From Lachnospiraceae bacterium (GTDB lineage Bacteria; Bacillota; Clostridia; Lachnospirales; Lachnospiraceae): a DNA stretch of 13,889 nucleotides. Below the pieces are notes generated by a model, which did no database searches, was not told the DNA's origin, and saw nothing but the letters and a program-made list of their open reading frames with translations. Position 1 is the stretch's first letter, and every line of letters begins with the position of its first letter. The position numbers and the translations under genes were made by a program. Shown here in pieces: positions 7,708 to 13,889 of the stretch. The DNA is taken from positions 1 to 13,889 of the forward strand of contig JAFOYD010000175.1 in assembly GCA_017391545.1 (NCBI GenBank), given 5' to 3'.

Positions 7708-8469
7708 ATGGAAAATATACTGGAAGTCAGTAATCTAAATGTATATTACGCGAACCAGGGAAGTCTGCTAAAAAATTTTGGAAGACGGACAGATCAAAGC
7801 GTGCAGCATGTCCTTAAGGATGTCAGCTTTGTGATGAAAAGAGGAGAGGTGCTTGGACTGGTAGGCGAGAGCGGTTGCGGGAAAACAACGCTTGCAAAAG
7901 CAATTCTTGGCATGCAGAAACAGTATGATGGCAAGATACAGCTGGACTGTCCGAATCCGCAGATGGTCTTTCAGGACCCTTATAGTTCGCTGAATCCATC
8001 CAAAAAAATCGGCTGGATTTTAGAAGAACCACTTCGGATGAAAAAAGGCGGAGAACGGCTGACAAAGGAAGATCGTGTCAGGTGTGTCGATAAGATGTTG
8101 GAACGTGTCGGCCTTGACACAAGGCTTAGAGAACATTATCCATCAGAACTTTCCGGTGGTCAGAGACAGCGCGTTGCAATTGCGACAGCACTGTTGTGTG
8201 GGACAACCTTTCTGATCGCAGACGAGCCGGTATCAGCACTCGATGTGACAGTGCAGGCACAGATCATCAGACTGCTGTTAAAGCTTCATAAGGAGATGGA
8301 CATATCAATTCTTTTTATTTCACATGATTTGAGAGTCGTTTATCAGATGTGCGACAGAGTGATGATTATGAAAAATGGTGTGATTCTCGAGCAGGGACAG
8401 GTGGATGACATCTACCGGAATCCTGCCACAGATTATACCAGACTTTTATTGGATGCTGCCAATTTATAG
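7708..8469 (+). CDS. ABC importer ATPase, OppF/DppF/NikE type (short form)
   Basis: A 253-residue ATPase from this start. It has Walker A GESGCGKTT, Q-loop VFQDPYSSLNP (the OppF-type form), signature LSGGQRQR, Walker B LIADEP, D-loop SALDVTVQAQI and H-loop ISHD. It forms a heterodimer with the preceding ATPase. Like its partner it ends right after YTRLLLDAANL and lacks the longer OppF/DppF tail, matching NikE in length. I chose ATG 7708 because GAGGAAGAG lies directly upstream at normal spacing. An in-frame ATG at 7696 would add four residues, but its only purine run touches the start codon. The stop codon at 8467 overlaps the TAGGAGG ribosome site of yqeG, so the importer transcript may continue into the next cluster. 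Confidence 0.93.
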   Translation: MENILEVSNLNVYYANQGSLLKNFGRRTDQSVQHVLKDVSFVMKRGEVLGLVGESGCGKTTLAKAILGMQKQYDGKIQLDCPNPQMVFQDPYSSLNPSKKIGWILEEPLRMKKGGERLTKEDRVRCVDKMLERVGLDTRLREHYPSELSGGQRQRVAIATALLCGTTFLIADEPVSALDVTVQAQIIRLLLKLHKEMDISILFISHDLRVVYQMCDRVMIMKNGVILEQGQVDDIYRNPATDYTRLLLDAANL

Positions 8470-8480
8470 GAGGATTTTTG

Positions 8481-8996
8481 ATGCTGCAATGTTTTTACCC
8501 AAAGGAATACCTTGACTCAACATACGAGATCGATTTTGAAAAAATGTACAAACAAGGCTTTCGAGGGATTATTTTTGATATCGACAATACGCTTGTTCCA
8601 CATGGCCTTCCGGCAGATGAGCGTGCGATTGCGCTATTTCAGAGGCTCAAAGCGATTGGATACAAGGTCACGATGCTTTCAAATAATAAGGAGCCGCGCG
8701 TGAAAATGTTCTGTGATGCGGTCGATGCACCATATATTTATAAGGCTGGAAAGCCCAATCCAAATCAATACAAAGCTGCGATGAACAATATGGGGACAGA
8801 TGTGCAAAGTACGCTGTTTGTCGGCGACCAGATTTTTACGGATGTGTGGGGAGCGAACAGGGCAGGAATCTATTCGATTCTTGTGAAGCCGATTCATCCC
8901 AAAGAGGAAATACAGATTGTCCTGAAACGTTATCTGGAAAAAATTGTTTTGCTCTGTTATCGCAGATTCCAGCAGAAGAATGGAGGCGAAGACTGA
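8481..8996 (+). CDS. yqeG: YqeG family HAD-superfamily (class IIIA) phosphatase
   Basis: A 171-residue HAD phosphatase with the four expected motifs: DIDNT with Asp33 (nucleophile) and Asp35, MLSNN with Ser67, GKPNP with Lys91, and FVGDQIFTD with Asp116 and Asp121. No cap domain is present, as in subclass IIIA enzymes acting on larger or phosphoprotein-like substrates. The family opening LxCFYPKEYLDSxYEID fits YqeG. The natural substrate is not established; phosphatidylglycerophosphate phosphatase relatives (GEP4/PgpP type) share the fold. The ATG at 8481 is 7 bases after TAGGAGG (8467-8473); the TTG just before it is not needed. The stop TGA overlaps the aroE ATG in TGATG. In Bacillus subtilis yqeG is also near aroE, so the linkage looks old. 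Confidence 0.92.
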   Translation: MLQCFYPKEYLDSTYEIDFEKMYKQGFRGIIFDIDNTLVPHGLPADERAIALFQRLKAIGYKVTMLSNNKEPRVKMFCDAVDAPYIYKAGKPNPNQYKAAMNNMGTDVQSTLFVGDQIFTDVWGANRAGIYSILVKPIHPKEEIQIVLKRYLEKIVLLCYRRFQQKNGGED

Positions 8997-9871
8997 TGGA
9001 AATTAATGGAAAGACAAGAACCTGTGGACTGATCGGAAATCCGGTGGAACATACGAAGTCGCCGGTGATCCATAACACGTTGGCACAGGAGATGGGCATT
9101 AATATGACGTATGTGCCGTTTCATGTGGCAGAAGGAGCGCTTGAAGCAGCAGTCAGAGGTGCATTTGGCCTGAATATACTTGGCATGAATGTGACAGTGC
9201 CCTACAAAAAGGATGTGATTCCGTTTCTGGCCGAGACGGATTCGCTTGCAGGAAAAATCGGGGCAGTCAACACACTGGTGCGCACAGAAAGTGGATATAA
9301 GGGCTATAATACAGATATTACAGGGCTTTTGCGTGCAATGAAAAGTGATGGCATATCCATAAAAGGTGAGGAGGTCATCATCCTTGGGGCAGGTGGTGTA
9401 GGGCGCGCTGTGACTTTTATGTGCGCGGCAAATCAGGCTGCTAAAGTGTACCTTCTTAACCGCAGTGAAGAAAAGGCACAGAGCGTGGCTTGTGAAGTTA
9501 ATCAGGCGCTGGAGACAGATTGTGTGACAGCGATGCCCCTTTCCGGATATCAGGAGCTTGTAAAAACAGGAGAGCGCAGATACTTGGTGATACAGAGCAC
9601 CAGTGTCGGGCTGTCACCAAACGACGATGACGTGGTCATTGACGATGAAACGTTCTATTGCTGCGTGAAATCAGGATATGACCTGATCTATTCTCCGTGG
9701 GAGACGAAATTTATGAAGCTTGTGGCGAAAAACGGTGGAAACGCATACAATGGACTGAAAATGCTGTTGTATCAGGGAATTGATGCTTTTGAGTTGTGGA
9801 ATGGGTGTAAGGTGTCGGAGGAAAGTGCTGATCGGGTCTATAAGAAGCTTCAGGAGAGCGTAAGAAAATGA
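8996..9871 (+). CDS. aroE: Shikimate dehydrogenase
   Basis: A 291-residue enzyme reducing 3-dehydroshikimate to shikimate with NADPH, the fourth step of the shikimate pathway. The substrate domain opens CGLIGNPVEHTKSPVIHN. Catalytic Lys71 is in NVTVPYKKDV, Asn92 in GAVNTL and Asp107 in YNTDITG. The nucleotide domain has GAGGVG (131-136) followed by LLNRSEEKA, the NR(S/T) form that favours NADPH. The first Ser of the usual SxS shikimate contact is Thr20 here, a conservative change. The start at 8996 is set by the TGATG overlap with yqeG, GGAGG (8982-8986), and the family N-terminus. The same frame is open about 50 codons further upstream, but that part lies inside yqeG and does not look like AroE. 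It overlaps aroK by ATGA. Confidence 0.96.
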   Translation: MEINGKTRTCGLIGNPVEHTKSPVIHNTLAQEMGINMTYVPFHVAEGALEAAVRGAFGLNILGMNVTVPYKKDVIPFLAETDSLAGKIGAVNTLVRTESGYKGYNTDITGLLRAMKSDGISIKGEEVIILGAGGVGRAVTFMCAANQAAKVYLLNRSEEKAQSVACEVNQALETDCVTAMPLSGYQELVKTGERRYLVIQSTSVGLSPNDDDVVIDDETFYCCVKSGYDLIYSPWETKFMKLVAKNGGNAYNGLKMLLYQGIDAFELWNGCKVSEESADRVYKKLQESVRK

Positions 9872-10389
9872 TGAGAAATAATATTATCTTGATTGGATAT
9901 ATGGGTTGCGGAAAGACAACAGTCGGTAAAAATCTTGCAAGGATTACAGGATATACCTTTACAGATACGGATGAGATGATTGAGAAACAGCAGGGCAGGA
10001 CGATTAGCGAAATCTTTGCCATGGACGGAGAGGAAGCCTTTCGAGAGATGGAGACAAAGCTTTTAGAACAGCTTATTCAGGAACAGAGCAGCCAGCTTGT
10101 GATTTCTACAGGTGGCGGTATGCCGCTGAGAGAAAAAAATAGAAGTCTGCTTGCAGAGCTTGGAACAGTTATCTATTTACAGACGAAGCCGCAGACAGTT
10201 TATGAGCGGATTAAGGATGACACAAAAAGACCACTTCTGCAATGTGAAGATCCGCTTGCGCGGATCAATGAAATGCTTTCGGTACGCGGGCCGATTTACG
10301 AGAGCACCACGGACAATATCATTCCAGTTGATGATTTGAGGCAGAGCGAGATTGCAGAGCAGATCAGGGAACAGTTTGTGCGACCATAA
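9868..10389 (+). CDS. aroK: Shikimate kinase
   Basis: A 173-residue P-loop kinase phosphorylating shikimate at O3 with ATP, the fifth step of the shikimate pathway. It shows Walker A GYMGCGKTT (10-18), the shikimate-binding DTDEMIE (Asp33, Asp35), FREME with Arg59, the glycine-rich STGGG (Gly82-84), and the lid segment DDTKRPLLQ. Length fits the family (about 165-180). The start codon overlaps the aroE stop in ATGA, a coupled arrangement, with AGGAG (9852-9856) 11 bases upstream. A second in-frame ATG follows at once at 9871. The call is firm; aroL is the paralogue name in enterics and does not apply here. Confidence 0.96.
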   Translation: MMRNNIILIGYMGCGKTTVGKNLARITGYTFTDTDEMIEKQQGRTISEIFAMDGEEAFREMETKLLEQLIQEQSSQLVISTGGGMPLREKNRSLLAELGTVIYLQTKPQTVYERIKDDTKRPLLQCEDPLARINEMLSVRGPIYESTTDNIIPVDDLRQSEIAEQIREQFVRP

Positions 10390-10400
10390 AGGTAATAAAA

Positions 10401-10430
10401 ATGGAAAGGCATGGTGAATCAATAAAATGA
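10401..10430 (+). other. Nine-codon mini-ORF ending on the aroQ start codon
   Basis: ATG at 10401 opens a frame reading MERHGESIK and stops at TGA 10428-10430, inside the ATGA that starts aroQ. AAAGG (10388-10392), placed 8 bases before the ATG and overlapping the aroK stop, could serve it. aroQ itself has only a poor ribosome site. The arrangement suggests that ribosomes finishing the mini-ORF restart on aroQ. This is inference from spacing only; the peptide need not have a function. Confidence 0.35.
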
Positions 10431-10864
10431 AATTACTTGTGATCAATGGACCGAATTTAAATTTTCTTGGCATCAGGGAAAAAGGTATTTATGGAACTCA
10501 GGACTATCAGTATCTGATGGATTTGATCCAAAATAAGGCAAAGGAGACAGATTGTGAGATCGAATGCTTCCAGTCAAATCACGAGGGAGCAATCATTGAC
10601 AGAATACAGGAATCCTATTTTGACGGGACAGAAGGGATTGTCATCAATCCTGGTGCATATACGCATTATTCGTATGCGATTCGTGATGCGCTTGCGAGCA
10701 TTGTTGTGCCAAAGGTAGAGATTCACATATCAGACATCACGCAGCGGGAAGAATTTCGGCGCACCTCTGTCACAAAAGAAGTGTGTGATCATCAGATTTA
10801 CGGTCAGGGATTAGATGGTTATCTGATGGCAATCGACTACATACTTATGAAATGTCAAAAATAA
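10427..10864 (+). CDS. aroQ: 3-dehydroquinate dehydratase, type II
   Basis: A 145-residue type II dehydroquinase, converting 3-dehydroquinate to 3-dehydroshikimate, the substrate of the AroE encoded upstream. Type II enzymes are dodecamers of about 145-150 residues. Visible active-site residues are Arg17 and Tyr22 in GIREKGIYG, Asn74 and His80 in INPGAYTHYS, His100 in EIHISD and Arg111 in REEFRRTS. SNHEG (50-54) matches the usual SNxEG. An in-frame TGA at 10415 rules out an earlier start. The only upstream purine run at normal distance is GGTG (10413-10416), so initiation may depend on coupling to the mini-ORF. In many Clostridia aroQ is followed by pepP and efp; here efp follows directly after 80 bases. 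Confidence 0.96.
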   Translation: MKLLVINGPNLNFLGIREKGIYGTQDYQYLMDLIQNKAKETDCEIECFQSNHEGAIIDRIQESYFDGTEGIVINPGAYTHYSYAIRDALASIVVPKVEIHISDITQREEFRRTSVTKEVCDHQIYGQGLDGYLMAIDYILMKCQK

Positions 10865-10867
10865 TAG

Positions 10868-10896
10868 TTGAAATATTGTTGATTTTGTTATAAAAT
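10868..10896 (+). promoter_or_regulatory. Predicted promoter of efp
   Basis: TTGAAA (10868-10873), 17 bases, then TAAAAT (10891-10896), both five-of-six matches to consensus. An overlapping -10 choice is TATAAA (10889-10894) with 15-base spacing. The leader to the efp ATG would be about 42 bases. Confidence 0.6.
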
Positions 10897-10944
10897 GGTT
10901 AACGGATTGTAAACGTGAAAAGTGAATATTAGGAGGAATAGTTT

Positions 10945-11502
10945 ATGATATCAGCAGGAGATTTCAGAAATGGTATTACGATAGAGTATGAAAACAGCAT
11001 CTATCAGATTATCGAATTTCAGCATGTAAAGCCTGGTAAGGGAGCAGCTTTCGTTAGAACAAAGCTCAAGAACATCATCAGTGGTGGTGTTGTCGAGAAG
11101 ACATTCAGACCGACTGAGAAATGCCCTCAGGCACGTATCGATCGAAAAGAGATGCAGTATTTATACGAAGATGGCGATTTATACTACTTCATGGATACAG
11201 AGAATTACGAGCAGATCGGTCTCAATGCGGACAAGGTTGGGGATGCCCTCAAGTTTGTCAAGGAGAATGAGATGGTTAAGGTATGCTCACACAATGGCAA
11301 TGTATTCGCAATTGAGCCACCATTATTCGTAGAGCTTGTTATTACAGACACAGAGCCAGGATTTAAGGGTGATACAGCTACTGGTGCTACAAAGCCTGCT
11401 ACTGTTGAAACAGGAGCAACTGTATACGTTCCTTTATTCGTTGAGCAGAATGATGTCATCAAGATCGATACAAGAACAGGCGAATACCTTTCAAGAGTTT
11501 AA
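10945..11502 (+). CDS. efp: Elongation factor P
   Basis: A 185-residue factor that rescues ribosomes stalled on proline runs by binding between the P and E sites. The N-terminal KOW-like domain (1-65) contains the loop KPGKGAAFVR with Lys32 at the tip, the residue that Bacillus-type EF-P modifies with 5-aminopentanol. The two OB domains follow: EKTFRPTEKCPQARIDRKEMQ, then VELVITDTEPGFKGDT and the C-terminal IKIDTRTGEYLSRV. The E. coli EpmA target context is a different loop, so lysyl modification of that type is not implied. AGGAGG (10931-10936) is 8 bases before the ATG. It has its own promoter and a strong terminator, so it can be transcribed alone, though read-through from aroQ is possible. 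Confidence 0.97.
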   Translation: MISAGDFRNGITIEYENSIYQIIEFQHVKPGKGAAFVRTKLKNIISGGVVEKTFRPTEKCPQARIDRKEMQYLYEDGDLYYFMDTENYEQIGLNADKVGDALKFVKENEMVKVCSHNGNVFAIEPPLFVELVITDTEPGFKGDTATGATKPATVETGATVYVPLFVEQNDVIKIDTRTGEYLSRV

Positions 11503-11531
11503 TCGTTAGAAGATTAGATATAAGCTGATTA

Positions 11532-11587
11532 AGACAATGAGAAGTGAATTTTATTTTAAGGTAGAATTCTTTTCATTGTCTTTTTTT
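11532..11587 (+). terminator. Intrinsic terminator after efp
   Basis: AGACAATGAGAA (11532-11543) pairs with TTTTCATTGTCT (11570-11581), with one wobble. Above a two-base bulge, GAATT (11546-11550) pairs with AATTC (11565-11569). The right arm runs straight into T7 (11581-11587). This is the clearest terminator in the window. Confidence 0.88.
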
Positions 11588-11596
11588 GTGTTGTTT

Positions 11597-11625
11597 CGTA
11601 ACTATGAGGGTATTGAGTAGTTACG
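11597..11625 (+). repeat. Perfect inverted repeat in the leader of the DUF5688-like gene
   Basis: CGTAACTA (11597-11604) and TAGTTACG (11618-11625) are exact reverse complements around a 13-base centre. It lies just after the efp terminator and about 80 bases before the next gene. It could be a protein-binding site or an RNA hairpin. I see no convincing promoter in the gap from 11588 to 11706, so where transcription starts for the next gene is unclear. Confidence 0.5.
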
Positions 11626-11653
11626 TTGTTTCAAACATACGAAAATGACAGTG

Positions 11654-11661
11654 AAGGAGGT
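11654..11661 (+). other. Orphan strong ribosome-binding sequence
   Basis: AAGGAGGT is a full match to the anti-Shine-Dalgarno sequence, but no ATG, GTG or TTG follows at usable distance. The next gene has its own weaker site, AAGGAG (11689-11694), 12 bases before its ATG, which is long spacing. The orphan may be a ribosome stand-by site or a relic of a lost small gene. Confidence 0.4.
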
Positions 11662-11706
11662 AATACAAGCAATACAATAAAAAATCAGAAGGAGAATAAA
11701 TAATTT

Positions 11707-12624
11707 ATGGAATTTTCAAGTTTTACAACATTGGTAAGGGAAGAAGTGGAGAAGAGAGCAGGGGAGCAGTATACTGTGCGAATTAACGATGTCAGAAAAA
11801 ATAATGGTGTGGTTCTGAGCGGACTGACAATGATGGAGGATGACAGCAATATATCTCCGACAATCTATCTCAATCATTATTATGAGGATTTTGAGGACGG
11901 AAGAACGACATTGACGAATGTCGTGAATGATGTTATGGATCACTATAACAGAAACAAAGTGAATCGGAGTGTGGACATGAGACAGTTCCTGAATTATGAG
12001 AGCGTAAAGAAAGGGATTGTATATAAGCTTGTCAATACTGCTAAAAACAAAGAATTACTGGAGGATGTGCCACATGTGGAATTCCTTGACTTGTCAGTAG
12101 TATTCCAGTATCTGATCCAGAATGAGCACTTTGGAACCGCTTCCATATTGATCCACAATGCACATTTGAAACTCTGGGATGTTTCAGTCGAAGAGCTGTA
12201 CCAGGTCGCAGATGCGAATACACAAAATCTACAGGGATATGAGCTGCGGAGTATGATCGATGCGATTCGTGATTTGCTGGAAATGGACACAATTGGTGAA
12301 GCGGCTGATATTGAATACATGGAAGAGCATGCAGACAATGTTCCGATGTATGTTCTTAGCAACAAAAACAGAGTGGGAGGAGCTTCCTGTATTTTGTACG
12401 ATGGACTTTTGGCGGATTTTGCGACTGCAATCGGAGGAAGTTTTTATGTGATTCCATCATCAATCCATGAGGTACTCTTGCTTCCGGCAGACAGTAAGGA
12501 CGAACAGGAAGAAATCAAGGCTATGATCAAAGAAATCAACGATACACAGGTGCGGACTGAAGAAATCCTTTCTGATTCATTGTACTTCTTTGACAAGGAA
12601 GAAGGACAGCTTTTGCGACTATAA
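11707..12624 (+). CDS. DUF5688-like protein of unknown function
   Basis: A 305-residue soluble protein with no signal peptide or membrane segment. It resembles the DUF5688 family known mainly from Lachnospiraceae. The cues are an N-terminal MEFSSFTTLVREEVEKR helix, a central YLNHYYEDFEDG, and a C-terminal block with MYVLSNKNRVGGASCILYD, FYVIPSSIHEVLLLP and ILSDSLYFFDKE. The layout is an N-terminal alpha/beta part (about 1-90), a helical middle (about 90-210) and a C-terminal part (about 215-305) that looks like a compact alpha/beta domain. No catalytic motif or metal-binding cluster is evident; there is a single cysteine. Family members are often present in several copies per genome and have no assigned function. 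It stands alone between efp and ppdK. The family name is from recall of these motifs. Confidence 0.75.
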   Translation: MEFSSFTTLVREEVEKRAGEQYTVRINDVRKNNGVVLSGLTMMEDDSNISPTIYLNHYYEDFEDGRTTLTNVVNDVMDHYNRNKVNRSVDMRQFLNYESVKKGIVYKLVNTAKNKELLEDVPHVEFLDLSVVFQYLIQNEHFGTASILIHNAHLKLWDVSVEELYQVADANTQNLQGYELRSMIDAIRDLLEMDTIGEAADIEYMEEHADNVPMYVLSNKNRVGGASCILYDGLLADFATAIGGSFYVIPSSIHEVLLLPADSKDEQEEIKAMIKEINDTQVRTEEILSDSLYFFDKEEGQLLRL

Positions 12625-12640
12625 TTATTTTTCAGTAATG

Positions 12641-12668
12641 CCATGTACTCCATGGACGGATATTTTTT
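12641..12668 (+). terminator. Weak terminator candidate after the DUF5688-like gene
   Basis: CCATG (12641-12645) pairs with CATGG (12651-12655) across a five-base loop, and T6 follows after seven bases (12663-12668). The stem is short and the T run is not adjacent, so termination here is uncertain. Confidence 0.3.
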
Positions 12669-12688
12669 CAAAATTACTTGCTATATTC

Positions 12689-12717
12689 TTGACAATTAAT
12701 CATATTATGTTTATGAT
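12689..12717 (+). promoter_or_regulatory. Predicted strong promoter of ppdK
   Basis: TTGACA (12689-12694), 17 bases, then TATGAT (12712-12717): a perfect -35 box and a five-of-six -10 box at ideal spacing. Transcription would start near 12724 and give a leader of about 114 bases. Strong expression fits a central glycolytic enzyme. Confidence 0.8.
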
Positions 12718-12741
12718 ATTTTTAGCGGCGTGTCTGTCAGT

Positions 12742-12763
12742 CTGCCATTTGCTTGGGTGGCAG
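12742..12763 (+). promoter_or_regulatory. Hairpin in the ppdK leader
   Basis: CTGCCA (12742-12747) pairs exactly with TGGCAG (12758-12763), extendable by two wobbles, around a short loop. It lies about 18 bases after the predicted transcription start and is not followed by a T run. It may stabilise the mRNA 5' end. The rest of the leader up to the AAAGGAG site (12821-12827) holds nothing I recognise. Confidence 0.35.
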
Positions 12764-12837
12764 TGTGTCGGATACGAGTTATGTTATGACAAATGACATC
12801 CCGAAAAGAACTAATACAGTAAAGGAGATTAGGATTA

Positions 12838-13889
12838 ATGAACAAGTGGGTTTATATGTTTAGCGAAGGTGACATGTCAATGAGAAACCTTCTCGGCGGT
12901 AAAGGTGCAAACCTTGCAGAGATGACAAGCATCGGTCTTCCTGTACCTCAGGGCTTCACAATTACAACAGAAGCATGTACACAGTATTATGAGGACGGAC
13001 GTAAGATTAACGACGAGATCATGGCTCAGGCTATGGAAGGCGTTAAGAAAATGGAAGAGATCAACGGAAAGAAATTTGGTGATCTCAAGAATCCATTATT
13101 AGTTTCCGTTCGTTCAGGTGCTCGTGCATCAATGCCGGGTATGATGGATACAATCTTGAACTTAGGTTTGAATGATGAAGTAGTTGCAGCTATGATCGCT
13201 GGTAACCCAGATCCAGCTTTTGAGCGTTTCGTATATGACTCTTACAGACGTTTCATCCAGATGTTCTCAGACGTTGTTATGGAAGTTGGTAAGAAGTATT
13301 TCGAGCAGCTGATCGATAAGATGAAAGAGGAAAGAGGCGTTCAGTTCGACGTAGAACTGACAGCAGCTGACTTAAAGGAATTAGCAGAGCAGTTCAAGGC
13401 TGAGTACAAGAATCAGTTAGGAACAGATTTCCCTTCAGATCCTGTAGAGCAGTTAAAGCTTGCTATCGAAGCCGTATTCCGTTCATGGGACAACCCACGT
13501 GCTAACGTATATCGTCGTGATAACGACATCCCTTATTCATGGGGAACAGCTGTTAACGTAATGCCTATGGTATTCGGTAACTTAAACAATGAGTCTGGTA
13601 CAGGTGTTGCATTTACACGTGACCCGGCTACAGGCGAGAACAAACTTATGGGTGAGTTCTTAATCAATGCACAGGGTGAGGACGTAGTTGCTGGTGTTCG
13701 TACACCAATGCCAATCGCTGAGATGGAAGAGAAGTTCCCAGAAGCATACGCTCAGTTTATCGACGTATGTAAGACTCTTGAAAATCATTATCATGATATG
13801 CAGGATATGGAGTTTACAATTGAGAACAAGAAGCTCTATATGCTTCAGTGCCGTAACGGTAAGAGAACAGCTCCTGCTGCATTAAAGAT
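12838..13889 (+). CDS. ppdK: Pyruvate, phosphate dikinase, N-terminal 350 residues (3' end outside window)
   Basis: This is the ATP-binding part of pyruvate, phosphate dikinase, which interconverts pyruvate, ATP and phosphate with phosphoenolpyruvate, AMP and pyrophosphate. In anaerobic Clostridia it usually runs in glycolysis in place of pyruvate kinase. The start MNKWVYMFSEGD and the nucleotide-grasp residues Lys22 (GGKGANL) and Arg92 (SVRSGARASMPGMMDT) fall at the same numbers as in the Clostridium symbiosum enzyme. Glu325 and Gln337 (YMLQCRNGKRT) correspond to its Glu323 and Gln335. The central histidine domain and the PEP/pyruvate domain lie beyond the window. The frame stays open to the last base. 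AAAGGAG is 10 bases before the ATG. Arg is mostly CGT and Val mostly GTT/GTA, a codon use like efp and typical of highly expressed genes. Confidence 0.97.
   Translation, partial: MNKWVYMFSEGDMSMRNLLGGKGANLAEMTSIGLPVPQGFTITTEACTQYYEDGRKINDEIMAQAMEGVKKMEEINGKKFGDLKNPLLVSVRSGARASMPGMMDTILNLGLNDEVVAAMIAGNPDPAFERFVYDSYRRFIQMFSDVVMEVGKKYFEQLIDKMKEERGVQFDVELTAADLKELAEQFKAEYKNQLGTDFPSDPVEQLKLAIEAVFRSWDNPRANVYRRDNDIPYSWGTAVNVMPMVFGNLNNESGTGVAFTRDPATGENKLMGEFLINAQGEDVVAGVRTPMPIAEMEEKFPEAYAQFIDVCKTLENHYHDMQDMEFTIENKKLYMLQCRNGKRTAPAALK

Noticed and set aside
8846..8995. Upstream extension of the aroE reading frame by 50 codons
   Set aside because: It lies inside yqeG, does not resemble the AroE N-terminus, and the ATG at 8996 has a ribosome site and the TGATG overlap.
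11994..12365. Antisense frame of 123 codons over the DUF5688-like gene
   Set aside because: Ser/Cys-rich shadow of the sense codons, without any initiation signal.
12590..12796. 68-residue frame with a hydrophobic stretch between the DUF5688-like gene and ppdK
   Set aside because: It begins at a TTG inside the preceding gene, has no ribosome site at any candidate start, and covers the strong ppdK promoter. The hydrophobicity follows from T-rich DNA.

Overview
The window reads as chromosomal DNA of a Gram-positive, low-to-mid GC anaerobe of the Clostridia, most likely family Lachnospiraceae. The reasons are strong AGGAGG ribosome sites, a YlmC/YmxH-type sporulation protein next to nrdR, a pyruvate, phosphate dikinase of the Clostridium symbiosum type, and a gene that resembles the Lachnospiraceae-centred DUF5688 family. 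The genus cannot be fixed. All genes are on the + strand, coding density is high, and no gap exceeds about 220 bases. I see no tRNA, rRNA, CRISPR array, insertion sequence or phage gene.

Region 1 (1-2696): the 3' end of lgt (lipoprotein diacylglyceryl transferase), then a cytoplasmic family-3 glycoside hydrolase, then a long hairpin that includes the ribosome site of a small PRC-barrel (YlmC/YmxH) gene. Region 2 (2741-3282): nrdR with its own near-consensus promoter and a terminator-like hairpin.

Region 3 (3317-8469): a promoter and a leader of about 120 bases, then a five-gene ABC importer of the peptide/nickel class: lipoprotein binding protein, two permeases and two short ATPases. The ATPases are the size of NikD/NikE rather than OppD/OppF, so the substrate is open.

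Region 4 (8481-11587): yqeG (HAD phosphatase), aroE, aroK and aroQ, packed tightly with overlapping stop/start codons, giving three steps of the shikimate pathway. They are followed by efp (elongation factor P) with its own promoter and a strong terminator. A nine-codon mini-ORF sits between aroK and aroQ and ends on the aroQ start codon.

Region 5 (11588-13889): a DUF5688-like gene with an unusual leader, then a strong promoter, a leader of about 115 bases, and the first 350 codons of ppdK, which runs off the window.

Most of the window is ordinary housekeeping and transport DNA. The points most worth a second look are the hairpin over the ylmC ribosome site, the aroK-aroQ mini-ORF, the DUF5688-like gene with its leader, and the unassigned substrate of the importer. 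I found no convincing new multi-gene system.
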